The notes: generated from the sequence alone by a model not told the origin. DNA of 64,000 nucleotides from Caulobacter sp. FWC2 (GCF_002742625.1 NZ_PEBF01000001.1:2728001-2792000); one strand, 5' to 3'; positions 1 to 9,092 are shown, counted from the stretch's first letter. A program made the numbers and translations.

Positions 1-520
1 GCCGCGCGCGCGATGGGTCGTCGCTGAGAACCCGCGCGCCACGCGGCCGGCCTTTACGATCCAATCTGGCCCCGAACCCAACATAGCGCCAAGGCTATGG
101 CCGCCCTCCCCCTGGCGCTAGCCCTCTGGCCGCCGGCTGTGTGTAGCCGCCAAATGCCCGAGCTCCGCGAAAGGCCCCTCCTGGCCGATGCGAGGCGTGG
201 CGGATGAGCGATCTAGCTCGTGCCGCTGGCGCAAAAAGCCGCCAGCCGCTTTAGCGTAAGCCAACACGGCGGCAGGTCCAGGAGGTCACAGGCTTGGTCG
301 CACCAAGAGCTGCCGTTGGCTTGCCTCCAGGAACCGGACGTTCAGCACCCAGTTCGCGAGCCCACGCACGCGAGGTTTGGCGGCGCCCATCTCTTCGGGC
401 GGCGACGCGGTACAGATACCGGTGCCAAAGCACCCAGGTCGCGCCGGCAGCGGATGTTGGCCTACTTCCAGGAACCTGACATCTGTTCACGGAAACGCTG
501 CTTTCGGATACGCCACGCCT
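1..520. other. Left-edge region without a convincing gene
   Basis: I see no open frame here with a ribosome binding site and protein-like composition. Overlapping frames on both strands are arginine-rich and look like products of GC-rich non-coding DNA. The only structure that stands out is an imperfect direct repeat, listed separately. The stretch may be the decayed flank of the accessory cargo that begins downstream. Confidence 0.5.
296..488. repeat. Imperfect direct repeat of about 50 bp, two copies 141 bp apart
   Basis: Copy 1 spans about 296-347 and copy 2 about 437-488. Both start with GGTCGC, carry GTTGGC in the middle and share TCCAGGAACC (326-335 and 467-476) followed by GAC. The offset is constant, so this is a duplication and not chance matching of one word. 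Its function is unknown; similar degenerate words occur as dispersed repeats in some proteobacterial genomes (from memory). Confidence 0.5.
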
Positions 521-1216
521 ATGCCCCGACGCTTGACAATCGACGACATGACACCCGCGGCACGGCTGGCCGCAGCTCAAACTAAAGCCTCAGACCTCTT
601 CTCTCTGATCGGCTTCGTGATCATGTGCCACGAAAACAACCGGCACCTCATTTATGGTCGTCCCCTGCCAACAGCAGTAGGGACATCCAAAGCAGCAAAC
701 GCCTTCACAGTCCTTCAGCGCCAGACGTTTGGCTTCGAACTGATTAGGCTGATGTCGATCTGGGACAGCGCCAAGCCTGACCGAACAAGCATCCCTACTA
801 TCTGGAAGCTGATCGACCATCCCGAAGTCCGAGCTGCGATGCGCAAAGACATCCACGACTGGTGGGCTCGTCCAGAGGGCGGGGAGCGACCGTCCGCCTT
901 CGTTGACGCAAAGCTTGTCGAACACGACCACTTCCTTCGTCGCCTAGAGCGGATCGTGCCAGCCGTCTTGGCTTCGCGCCGCCTTAGAGCTTTGCGCGCT
1001 CACCGGGATGCATTCATCGCCCACAATCTCCCTATGGATAACGGCGCTCCCACGCCGCGTTACGGACAAGAAAGCCGCCTGTTGGCGACAACTGAGTACA
1101 TCGCTAACTATTTAGGTCTGGTCGTGAACAACACGAGCGCAGCCTATTTTGCCGCGCGTGCAGTATCGCGGGATACTGCCGATGCGCTTTGGACCAACGC
1201 GAGGTTCAAGATTTAG
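521..1216 (+). CDS. Possible HEPN/AbiU2-like protein
   Basis: The predicted protein of about 231 residues is mostly helical. Near its C-terminal third it has the segment AHRDAFIAHNLP, whose R-x5-H spacing fits the catalytic motif of HEPN ribonuclease domains. This context (RxxxxxH followed by N-L-P) resembles AbiU2-type HEPN proteins. The start at ATG 521 is chosen because residues encoded upstream are low-complexity and do not look like protein; ATG 548 is an alternative, and neither has a strong ribosome binding site. It lies upstream of, and in the same direction as, the five-gene operon at 1464-8596, separated by about 250 bp, so it may or may not belong to it. If the HEPN reading is right, it could be an RNA-cleaving effector. 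The family assignment is from motif only. Confidence 0.5.
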   Translation: MPRRLTIDDMTPAARLAAAQTKASDLFSLIGFVIMCHENNRHLIYGRPLPTAVGTSKAANAFTVLQRQTFGFELIRLMSIWDSAKPDRTSIPTIWKLIDHPEVRAAMRKDIHDWWARPEGGERPSAFVDAKLVEHDHFLRRLERIVPAVLASRRLRALRAHRDAFIAHNLPMDNGAPTPRYGQESRLLATTEYIANYLGLVVNNTSAAYFAARAVSRDTADALWTNARFKI

Positions 1217-1463
1217 TACCCACCGGGACCAATTGGCGACCGCACTGCGGGGCACGACAGCGGGCAAGAGGGGCTCGCCCGATCACGCAGTCGCAGTGGC
1301 GAGGCCAAGCCGGTTTGTTACGGTATGGGCCGCAATCTAGACATTGAGCTTCAATCGATTGCCTACACCCGCCCAAGCTGTAGCATGAGCAATGTCACTA
1401 TCGCGCGATGAGTCGGTTTAACGTGCGCACGACAGCACCGAAAAAGTAAGGGCGGCAAACCTC

Positions 1464-2594
1464 GTGAACGATCAGATGGCATTGGGCCTACTGGCCGAAA
1501 TCATGGGCTGGCCCGCCGATGACGGCGCCATCGCGACACGCGAGTATGGATGGCTGCGCCTGATGTCGGCTGTGAAATACGATGGTTATTCTGACTTCCG
1601 CGCGGGCGCGCGATTTCTCGAAAGTCTAGCAACCTGGCTAAAGCAATTCCCTCTTGAAGATCGCCCGGCGCCCTATGACTTCGTGAAGAAACGTCTCGTC
1701 TATGTTTCTCTTCCCGAACTTCAACGACTGATAGAAGCTTTCATACCTGAGATCGTTACACCGAGCATTAGGGCGGTGGCGGCCAAGGAAATCGGAGTTA
1801 GCCCTTACGAGATATGGCGAACAGCCGAGGGCAGCGAAGCATTCAAACGTAACCTCAGAAAGACGCTGTTTGTCGGTATGAGCGATGGGAGTCGCATCGA
1901 TATCCTACGGCGTGCCAATGCCGGAAAGATATCCCAAGAACAAGTTCTCCCAATGATGAACATCGACGACGCAAAATGGCAGGAAATGGCCAAGGATTTG
2001 CGCGATGATCAAGGAGACGGTGCGAAATTCGAACGCATTTTCCTTATCGACGATTTCACCGCATCGGGAACAACGTTTATCCGGCACAGCAAAGGAGTCT
2101 GGAAGGGCAAGCTCAATCGATTCAACAAATTGATTAGCGAAGCGAGGAAGCACCTAAAAGATGACTTTCCAATCGTCGAGAGTTACGAACTCAATATCCA
2201 CCACTATATATCTAGCCATCAAGCACGCCTGAGCCTAACCGAACGGCTACTCGAGGCTGATACGCTGTGGAGCGAGAAATCGTTTGGCTCTGTCAATCTC
2301 ACCGAGAGCCTACTCCTGCCTGAAAGCCTAAAACTCAACGCCGACCATGACGCGGCGATGCTGGCGCTTTGCGACAAGTATTACGACCCCGCTCTCTACA
2401 AACGCCTCGAAAAGCACTGCAAGGAGGCCGGGCAGGACGACATGAAACTCGGTTACGCGAATTGCGCGCTACCGATTGTCCTTGATCACAACACCCCCAA
2501 CAATAGCATCTCGCTCCTTTGGGCCGAGACCAAAGGCGAGAACGGCGCTCACGCTATGCGCTCCCTGTTTTTCCGCCGCGACCGCCACGGATAG
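1464..2594 (+). CDS. PRPP-loop (phosphoribosyltransferase-like) protein, first gene of five-gene operon
   Basis: This 376-residue protein has a helical N-terminal half and then, at about residues 193-204, the sequence FLIDDFTASGTT. That fits the PRPP-binding loop of type I phosphoribosyltransferases: hydrophobic strand, two acidic residues, then a small-residue/Thr loop. Classic purine or pyrimidine salvage enzymes of this fold are much shorter, so this is a divergent, enlarged member. Such divergent versions have been proposed in bacterial conflict systems. The GTG start at 1464 gives the complete frame; the next gene begins 2 nt after the stop, so the two are translationally linked. Base composition is less GC-rich than in genes to the right, suggesting horizontal acquisition. 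The substrate is unknown; it could make a phosphoribosyl metabolite or have become a sensor of one. Confidence 0.6.
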   Translation: MNDQMALGLLAEIMGWPADDGAIATREYGWLRLMSAVKYDGYSDFRAGARFLESLATWLKQFPLEDRPAPYDFVKKRLVYVSLPELQRLIEAFIPEIVTPSIRAVAAKEIGVSPYEIWRTAEGSEAFKRNLRKTLFVGMSDGSRIDILRRANAGKISQEQVLPMMNIDDAKWQEMAKDLRDDQGDGAKFERIFLIDDFTASGTTFIRHSKGVWKGKLNRFNKLISEARKHLKDDFPIVESYELNIHHYISSHQARLSLTERLLEADTLWSEKSFGSVNLTESLLLPESLKLNADHDAAMLALCDKYYDPALYKRLEKHCKEAGQDDMKLGYANCALPIVLDHNTPNNSISLLWAETKGENGAHAMRSLFFRRDRHG

Positions 2595-2596
2595 CC

Positions 2597-4501
2597 ATGT
2601 CGAACCCCTTCCTTCGTCGAGCGACCGAGTACATCCGCGACGACTCGGCATTTCTGGCGATCGTCAGCCCTGAGCCTCTGACGGCGTTTTTGGCCCGTCA
2701 CAAAAAGAAGGAGGCTATCTTCGACATGCCGGTCCGCCTGATCGGCACTCCCGGCAGCGGGAAGACGATGATGGCCACATTAGTGGAATACCGCCTGCTG
2801 GAGACCATCCTTCGCGATCAGAGCAATCAGAGCAATCGCGCCTTGGCTTCGGCGCTCGCCGCGACCGGATTTACCGATGGCGAAACGCCGAGCGTGGTCG
2901 CGGTCAGACTCCCGATGGAGTCAGAGTATCGCGACTATTGGGAACTTCCCTTCGACGCGGCGATCAAGACGAAGCTGGTCATGTCGCTGATCCAAGCTCG
3001 CGCGGTCATCGGCTGGTTGCGTAATCTAACTGCCAACAAGCGCCGCAGGCTCGACGAAATCCGCATTATCGCGCGAGATGACGCTGGCGCGCAGATCGAA
3101 CAGATTGGCGGAACCACCGCTGCTGACATTTTGGCCCGCGCGCGAGAAGTGGATCGAGCGGTTTATTCGGTCGGCGCGAGCCTTTTGCCTCCCAAACCTG
3201 AAGATATACCCGCCGCGGCGCGAGAACCGTATCAGCCGTTCGAGACCATTCGAGAAATCGAAATCGAATGGAACGGCAAGCCAGTCCGATTGCGTCCGCT
3301 CGTCATCCTGGACGACGTCCACACGCTTCACCCCGACCAACTGGACGCGCTGTTCCGCGCCTTGACGCGCCGGGAGATGCGGATCGGCCGCTGGATGATG
3401 ATGCGGCTTGACGCGCTATCGCCGGCAACCGTTTTCCAGTCTGGTCAGCAGGACGCGTTTCCCGGCCTCAAACCGGATCGAGACTATCTCGACATTTTCA
3501 TGCAGTCGCAGCGCGCCGGCGACCGTAAGCAATTTCGCCGGTTAGCCGCGGACATGTCCGACCGCTACCTACGCTTGGTGCCTTCGCTAGCCAATCGCCA
3601 GCATACACAGTTCACGAGGTTGCTGAGCCGTGAACCGCCAACTTTGACTGACGCAAAGCTCGAGGAGCTTCGCCAGCAGGTCGGCAAGGATCAGCGGCGC
3701 CTGAAGGTGACGCCAGAGCGTCGGTCCGCCATTGAGGAGCTCGTCGGGAGCTACGTCAAAGGCTCACAATCGGTCGATATCAATGAGGACGTTCAGCTGG
3801 CGATGGTGCGCGTGTTGATGCACCGCTATGACGTCAGGGTCTCGGCACAAACACCGTCACTCTTCGAGGCGGACAATCCCGAACCAAGAACGCCGCTAAA
3901 AGCTGATGTCGATGTAGCCGACGCCGCGCGCATCTATTTGGCGCATCGCTTCGATCGTCCGCTTCACTATGGAATCGACGACATCGCGAACGCGAGCAAC
4001 GAAAACGCCGAGCTGTTTCTGCACATGGCAGGTGCCCTGGTCGATCGCATGGAGACCCGTGCGATCCGTAATCTAGATCCCGCCTTGTCGCCGGCTCAAC
4101 AACAGGCGGCGCTGAGCGACAAGACCGCGGAAATGATTGCGGGCTGGTCCTTCCCTTACGCCCGAAAGGTACGGGAGTTTGTCACGCATATCGCCGGCGA
4201 GTGCTTGGAAGAGTCCCTATTGGGTAATGCCCCCCTCGGCCCAGGCGCAAACGCGATCGCTGTTCCGGACTCGCAAATGGACGAGTTGCTGGCGAGCGAC
4301 CACGAGTTGGCTCAGGTTCTCAAGTACGCTCAAGCCTATGGCGCAATCGTCGCTGTCCGAGAATACGGCCAGGGCGGCAAAGAGTGGTGCCTCCTCGAGC
4401 TTGCCGGACCGGTTTGCCTCAACCACCGGCTCACCCTCAAGCGCGGCGGATTCCTGGAACGACGGGTCGAGGATCTGATCAACGTCGCGGAGGCCATCTG
4501 A
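2597..4501 (+). CDS. P-loop NTPase, second gene of five-gene operon
   Basis: The 634-residue protein carries a clear Walker A motif, GTPGSGKT, at residues 50-57 and a Walker B candidate, LVILDDVHTL, at about 236-245. The long insertion between them and the extended helical C-terminal half suggest a STAND- or AAA-type ATPase with its own sensor or scaffold region. ATG 2597 is chosen because it lies 2 nt after the preceding stop and starts a sensible protein; residues encoded upstream in the same frame overlap the previous gene. In the operon it is the likely energy-dependent switch or assembly platform, an inference from fold class only. I see no nuclease, TIR or transmembrane segment. The next gene starts 3 nt after its stop. 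Confidence 0.65.
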   Translation: MSNPFLRRATEYIRDDSAFLAIVSPEPLTAFLARHKKKEAIFDMPVRLIGTPGSGKTMMATLVEYRLLETILRDQSNQSNRALASALAATGFTDGETPSVVAVRLPMESEYRDYWELPFDAAIKTKLVMSLIQARAVIGWLRNLTANKRRRLDEIRIIARDDAGAQIEQIGGTTAADILARAREVDRAVYSVGASLLPPKPEDIPAAAREPYQPFETIREIEIEWNGKPVRLRPLVILDDVHTLHPDQLDALFRALTRREMRIGRWMMMRLDALSPATVFQSGQQDAFPGLKPDRDYLDIFMQSQRAGDRKQFRRLAADMSDRYLRLVPSLANRQHTQFTRLLSREPPTLTDAKLEELRQQVGKDQRRLKVTPERRSAIEELVGSYVKGSQSVDINEDVQLAMVRVLMHRYDVRVSAQTPSLFEADNPEPRTPLKADVDVADAARIYLAHRFDRPLHYGIDDIANASNENAELFLHMAGALVDRMETRAIRNLDPALSPAQQQAALSDKTAEMIAGWSFPYARKVREFVTHIAGECLEESLLGNAPLGPGANAIAVPDSQMDELLASDHELAQVLKYAQAYGAIVAVREYGQGGKEWCLLELAGPVCLNHRLTLKRGGFLERRVEDLINVAEAI

Positions 4502-4504
4502 AGC

Positions 4505-5599
4505 ATGACCTCTCGACCGCACTGGGCGAATTGCATCACCCACTCCGACAAAGGCGTTGACGACTTCATCGCGGAGTATTTCGCGCAACCTGATCGTACA
4601 TGTCTTTTGGTCGGCGGCGCCGGTTTCGACCCACGTGCTCGAATGGTTGCCGAACGCATGGGGCCGGTGATGGGCGACCGCCTCCAGGCGATCTTCATTC
4701 GTGAAGAGCGGAAGGATCCTAACGGCGATTTGGCCGCGGCGGCGAACACGACGGAAGTCGAACTGAAGAAGCTGGTTCCCAGGTCCGAGGTTCAGCACAT
4801 CCAGATTTTCGCCGATGACGGCGCTTCCGTTGGCGGCATGCGCATCAGCCAGATGCTCCGTGATATGCCCTGGCCTAACGTCACCGACGTAGTCCTGGAC
4901 CTCAGCGCGCTATCGGTTGGCATTGGATTTCCTGCGGCCAGGGTGCTTTTGGCGCAGTGTGAAGCGCGGCCAGACGTAAACTTCCATCTCATGGTTGTCT
5001 CGAATCCGGAGCTGGACGCCCAAATTGTCCCCGAACCCTCCAGCACTGCGGTTGCGGTAAGGGGCTTTTCTGGTCCTCCGACGGAATCCTCAGAACTGGA
5101 AGTTGCGCGGGTCTGGCTTCCCCACCTAGCCCCAGGCAAGCGCGCGACACTTTCAAAGATCCATGGCCAAGTTGAAGGGGACTATAAGATATGTCCGGTG
5201 GTGCCCTTTCCCGCCCGCGACCCTAGGCGTCCAGACGCACTGATCGCCGAGTACCACAACGAGCTGCGCAACGAATGGAACGTTGACGCCCGCGACTTGA
5301 TCTATGTCTCCGAACGGAATCCCCTCGATGCCTATCGAACCTTCTCCACGCTCAAGGCGCGGTACGATCGAACGATGGAGGGCATCTACAAGCCTGAGCT
5401 AATCCTTTCGCCGGTGGGCAGCAAAGTCATGGCGGCCGGCGCACTCATGGCCGCCATAGAGCACGACTTGATCGTCCTTCATGTTGAAGCGGTTCGGTAT
5501 GAGTTGGACGCGAAGGTTGAGGCCGCTCCTGATGCGCCAGGCTACATGATCGTCCACGTCTGGATGCACGGGCCGATCTACGATGGCTACCAAGCCTAG
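4505..5599 (+). CDS. Uncharacterised protein, third gene of five-gene operon
   Basis: I do not recognise the family of this 364-residue protein. Hydrophobic strands alternate with helices throughout: CLLVGGAGFDPRA near residue 33 in the N-terminal half, VVLDLSALSVGIGFPAA in the middle, and LILSPVGSKVMAAGALMAA followed by IVLHVEAVRYEL near the C-terminus. This is the pattern of one or two Rossmann-like alpha/beta domains, with glycine-rich loops that could bind a nucleotide or sugar phosphate. It starts 3 nt after the NTPase gene and is followed after 83 bp by the SIS-HAD gene. A ligand-sensing or effector role is possible, but nothing in the sequence proves it. Confidence 0.6.
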   Translation: MTSRPHWANCITHSDKGVDDFIAEYFAQPDRTCLLVGGAGFDPRARMVAERMGPVMGDRLQAIFIREERKDPNGDLAAAANTTEVELKKLVPRSEVQHIQIFADDGASVGGMRISQMLRDMPWPNVTDVVLDLSALSVGIGFPAARVLLAQCEARPDVNFHLMVVSNPELDAQIVPEPSSTAVAVRGFSGPPTESSELEVARVWLPHLAPGKRATLSKIHGQVEGDYKICPVVPFPARDPRRPDALIAEYHNELRNEWNVDARDLIYVSERNPLDAYRTFSTLKARYDRTMEGIYKPELILSPVGSKVMAAGALMAAIEHDLIVLHVEAVRYELDAKVEAAPDAPGYMIVHVWMHGPIYDGYQA

Positions 5600-5682
5600 G
5601 ATCGAGCTCCTTCCAAACGGGAGCAGAACATACCGTTGAAATGCCAAGCGCCCCCATTGCAGTTGGGCTATAGGCCCTCACC

Positions 5683-7590
5683 ATGAGCCTCTATGCCGAG
5701 AAACTCGATGGTGTGGTCGAGACGTTGCGCATGGTCGCACGCCAGCCCACCGCCAAACTCCGCATGGCTTTGTTGGACGGTGAAAGCCGCCTGGCGATTG
5801 CGGTCGGCTCGGGTGGTTCGGCAATCACCGCCAACTTCCTCGCCGACTGCCGGCGCACGCTTGGCTATTCCCCGACGCTCGTGATGACGCCCATGGAGTT
5901 CGTCATGGGTGCCCAGCGCTTTCGGGGCGCGCAGATATGGCTGTTCAGCGGCTCGGGAGAAAATCCCGACATTATCGCGGCCGCGCAGACCTGCATCAGC
6001 CTGGCTTTGACCGACGTCCATGTGGTGACTGGGCGGGGGCAAAGCACCTTGGCCGAACTCACCGCGCGTTGCGGGACATTATATCTCACTGAACTCGCCG
6101 ACGAGAAAGATGGCTTTCTCGCCACTCATAGCCTCGCCGGTGCGATCGCCAGCTTGCTGTTCGCGGCGGACACCGCCTGTCCTCGCCCGCTCGCAGAAAC
6201 CTTGGTCGAAAGCTTCCTCGTTGCGGGCCAGCAGCGTCTCTCCAGCGCCCATCGTGAGAGCCTGAAGCAGTCTTTTCTCGCGTTCAAACCCTCTCAGACA
6301 CTTTTTGTGCTTTGCGATCCCCGCCTGACCGCGGCGGCCGTGGCGATTGAGACATCGTGCTGGGAAGCCGCGCTGTGCCCCGTGCAACTGGTAGACTTCC
6401 GCAACTTCGCCCACGGTCGACATGTGTGGCTCGAACAGCGCCCAGGAGATGCGTTCCTGTTGGCGCTGTCCAGCACCGAGACACGGCAAATCTGGGACGA
6501 ACTTGAAGCGTCGCTGCCTAGGTCAGCTCCCCGGATGACCCTGCATGCGCCGTTTCCTGGGCGACTGGCGTCTGCACTCCTAGTGTTAGAAGCCCTCGCC
6601 GTGGTCGAAGCGTTGGGCGAGGCGGTCAGTCGCGATCCCGGCAAACCGGGGGTCGGCGACTTCGGTCGCGACGTATATTCGGCCGTTGGCCTCGTCGATC
6701 TAGCAACGGCATTGCCGGCGCCGGTTCGGCTCAAACGAGCTGCCGTGGAGTTGTTCGACCCGCTTGACGCGGGCGATCATGATCTCGCGGCCTGCTGGAC
6801 GCATCTACGGGAGACGTGGGCAACCACGGCGATCGAAGGTCTTGTTCTGGATTATGACGGGACGATCGTTACGGTCGAAGATCGTGAAAAGCCCGTCCCA
6901 GACGATCTTGTAACAAGTCTCGTTACGTTGATGGATCAGGGCCTCAAGCTCGGGGTTGCCACAGGACGCGGGGACTCGGCTGGTCGCGCGATGAGATCGG
7001 CTCTCCCGGAGCGCCTCCATCCCGACGTCACCATCGGCTACTACAATGGCGGCTGCGTGCGCACCCTCGACATCGATCTCAAGACCGCCAGGCCCACGCG
7101 CCCTGGAGAGATGGAAGCCGTCCTGTCTTGGTTGACACAGTCAGCTGGCTTTTCCGTCAATCGGATCAAGGATGGGTTCGTTCAGCTGACTCTCCCTCTT
7201 GAGGATGTCACAGACATGGAGCAGCTCGCTCACGATTTGGCGAACGCCGGTATCGAGGGCTTGCGACTCGCCCGTTCTTCTCACACGGTCGATATCTGCT
7301 TGCGCTCCACGTGCAAGACGAGCGTTGTTCAAGCCCTGGCTGACCGTTGGGGATTTGAGGCTTCGTCAGTGCTGCGCGTCGGCGATAGCGGGGGTCCCTT
7401 GGGCAACGACCACGTTTTGTTGGGAAGCAAGATGGGGGTGACAGTGGGCGAAGTTTGCGCACGACCAACCGAAGGTTGGCCTATGTTTGGCCCTGCCGTC
7501 GCGGGTCCGACAGCGTTGCGCAGGATCCTAAAAAGCTTGCAGCCCGTCGGTGACGGACGGTTCCAAATTGATCTGAACGCGTTGAACTAG
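5683..7590 (+). CDS. Fusion of a double SIS (sugar isomerase-like) module with a HAD phosphatase
   Basis: This 635-residue protein joins two enzyme classes. Residues about 1-345 look like two SIS lobes, as in the isomerase half of GlmS: AVGSGGSA near residue 40, LFSGSGENPD near 87, then FVLCDPRLTAAAVAIETS and DFRNFAHGRH at 208-247. Residues about 380-635 form a HAD hydrolase: motif I LVLDYDGT at 387-394 with nucleophile candidate Asp390 and acid/base Asp392, a threonine-containing motif II (VATGRG), and a motif IV-like GDSGGPLGND. SIS domains bind phosphosugars, and HAD enzymes of this type often dephosphorylate sugar phosphates or nucleotides. The PfkB-like kinase gene begins 4 nt after its stop, so aldose/ketose isomerisation, dephosphorylation and phosphorylation could act on the same phosphosugar. 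Actual substrates are unknown. Confidence 0.75.
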   Translation: MSLYAEKLDGVVETLRMVARQPTAKLRMALLDGESRLAIAVGSGGSAITANFLADCRRTLGYSPTLVMTPMEFVMGAQRFRGAQIWLFSGSGENPDIIAAAQTCISLALTDVHVVTGRGQSTLAELTARCGTLYLTELADEKDGFLATHSLAGAIASLLFAADTACPRPLAETLVESFLVAGQQRLSSAHRESLKQSFLAFKPSQTLFVLCDPRLTAAAVAIETSCWEAALCPVQLVDFRNFAHGRHVWLEQRPGDAFLLALSSTETRQIWDELEASLPRSAPRMTLHAPFPGRLASALLVLEALAVVEALGEAVSRDPGKPGVGDFGRDVYSAVGLVDLATALPAPVRLKRAAVELFDPLDAGDHDLAACWTHLRETWATTAIEGLVLDYDGTIVTVEDREKPVPDDLVTSLVTLMDQGLKLGVATGRGDSAGRAMRSALPERLHPDVTIGYYNGGCVRTLDIDLKTARPTRPGEMEAVLSWLTQSAGFSVNRIKDGFVQLTLPLEDVTDMEQLAHDLANAGIEGLRLARSSHTVDICLRSTCKTSVVQALADRWGFEASSVLRVGDSGGPLGNDHVLLGSKMGVTVGEVCARPTEGWPMFGPAVAGPTALRRILKSLQPVGDGRFQIDLNALN

Positions 7591-7594
7591 GCGT

Positions 7595-8596
7595 ATGATC
7601 GCGATGGAACAACAGGGTTGGCCTCTTCAAGCCCAAGGCGAGCCAACCAGCGGCGGGGTTGATGTCGCCGGCACAGGCTTCACCGTGCTTGATCGCCTTT
7701 ATGCCGACGGCGGCAAGATGAGCGAGGCGTTAGGCGGTTCTTGCGGCAATGTGCTCGTCTCTCTGGCGATGCTGAGCCGTACGGTGGCCCCAGTCCTCGC
7801 CTTAGGCTGTGACGAAGTCGGCGACCAATTAGTCGAAACCTTCCACGCAGCTGGCGCCGATACGCGCTACATCGCCCGGCGCCGAGAGATCGCTTCTCCG
7901 ATCTTGGCTCAGCAACTCGACATAGTTTCGGGACAGCATTGGTTCAGTTTCGTCTGCCCCGAAACGGAAGAGAAGCTGCCGCGCTATACCAGCATCGACG
8001 TTCAAGATGTCGAGCACGCTGTCGACGTCATCAACGGTTGCAGTGTCTTTTACGCGGATCGCCTCTCCGAGGCGATCATCGACGCCATGGAGACAGCGGC
8101 CAATGCCGGCGCTCTCGTGTATTTCGAGCCTTCGGCTATTGATGATATCGATCTGCTTTCGCGGGCGCTGCGCCTGACCCGGATTCTGAAATACTCATCT
8201 GATCGGCTCGAGGATATCGTTGGCGCGTCTCAACTGCGATCTGACGCGATCCTCATCGTCACTCATGGCGCCGACGGCCTTGAGCTGCGCCAACAAGGCG
8301 CGAGCGCCTGGTGCCAGGCGATACGCGCGCCGCGCGTGAGGGACACCTGCGGTTCTGGCGATATGGTGACGGTTGGGATTATCGATTGGATTCTCGACCG
8401 AACCGCTCGGGATTACGAATCCTGGACGCTGGACAATCTGATGGGTGGCGTCGTTGCTGGCCAGCGCCTCGCCGCAGCCAACTGCGCTTACGCCGGCGCA
8501 CGAGGCCTCTTCGCACGAAACGATCTATCGATGGTTCGGCGAATCCTCTCGGGAGACATGGCCCCCTTCGATCTTCAAATGGACCTCTTCGACTGA
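7595..8596 (+). CDS. PfkB-family carbohydrate/nucleoside kinase
   Basis: The 333-residue protein has the ribokinase-fold signatures in the right places: GGSCGNV at residues 47-53, where PfkB members have their first glycine motif, and DTCGSGDM at 250-257, equivalent to the catalytic DTxGAGD loop with Asp256 as likely base. Length is normal for the family. Family members phosphorylate ribose, adenosine, fructose-1-phosphate and related compounds; specificity cannot be read from the sequence. It is the last gene of the five-gene operon, starting 4 nt after the SIS-HAD gene, and its stop is 1 nt from the stop of the convergent NADAR gene. ATG 7604 is an alternative start that changes little. Confidence 0.85.
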   Translation: MIAMEQQGWPLQAQGEPTSGGVDVAGTGFTVLDRLYADGGKMSEALGGSCGNVLVSLAMLSRTVAPVLALGCDEVGDQLVETFHAAGADTRYIARRREIASPILAQQLDIVSGQHWFSFVCPETEEKLPRYTSIDVQDVEHAVDVINGCSVFYADRLSEAIIDAMETAANAGALVYFEPSAIDDIDLLSRALRLTRILKYSSDRLEDIVGASQLRSDAILIVTHGADGLELRQQGASAWCQAIRAPRVRDTCGSGDMVTVGIIDWILDRTARDYESWTLDNLMGGVVAGQRLAAANCAYAGARGLFARNDLSMVRRILSGDMAPFDLQMDLFD

Positions 8597-8597
8597 G

Positions 8598-9092
8598 CTA
8601 CTCTGCGGCGAGGATTTCTTGACCGCCCCGCTCGCGCCTAAGCTCGGTCCGTAGTTCCATTAGCATTATGCCAAGCGTGTTTTCGCCAACGCCGTTGACT
8701 TCCCCCCAGAGGCGATTGACGGGGCTGTCGACCGTCGCAGACTCCACGAGCCTCAATTCGCCCGTCGACAGCAGAAGCTCGGCTAGGTCGGGGTGCTGTG
8801 TAAATTTGGCGCGAAGAACACCTCGCATTCGGTCGAACTTGAGCTTCGACCATCCTGGCGAGACGTCCCAATAATAAAGTCCATGCGCGGCCATCGCGAG
8901 CAGGGCCGGTGACGGCGCAGCCATGAGCCATGCCTTGACCTCTGGCTTACGCGCCTTGCCAGCCTGATACGCGTGTTCCGCCGTCATGAAGCGATCGCCT
9001 TCAAACTCGATCTCGCGACGATAGAGATTGCTGAAGACGCCATAGGGCTTCTCGCTCGCTCGGTAGAACCGGATTTCCGCAATCTCGACCAC
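8598..9092 (-). CDS. NADAR-domain (YbiA-like) protein
   Basis: The 164-residue product matches the NADAR family along its whole length: GVFSNL near the N-terminus, TAEHAYQAGKA, WDVSPGWSKLKFDRM, LLLSTGELRLVE, LWGEVNG and GENTLGIMLM. NADAR proteins are N-glycosidases acting on riboflavin intermediates or ADP-ribosylated guanine, so this one may remove ADP-ribose or hydrolyse a ribosyl metabolite. I choose GTG 9092 because AAGGAG sits 5 nt upstream; the upstream ATG at 9131 lacks such a site and would overlap the operator palindrome. It is convergent with the kinase gene and divergent from an XRE regulator, which suggests co-evolution with the operon to its left as a resistance or metabolite-repair function. 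That link is inference. Confidence 0.85.
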   Translation of the reverse strand: MVEIAEIRFYRASEKPYGVFSNLYRREIEFEGDRFMTAEHAYQAGKARKPEVKAWLMAAPSPALLAMAAHGLYYWDVSPGWSKLKFDRMRGVLRAKFTQHPDLAELLLSTGELRLVESATVDSPVNRLWGEVNGVGENTLGIMLMELRTELRRERGGQEILAAE

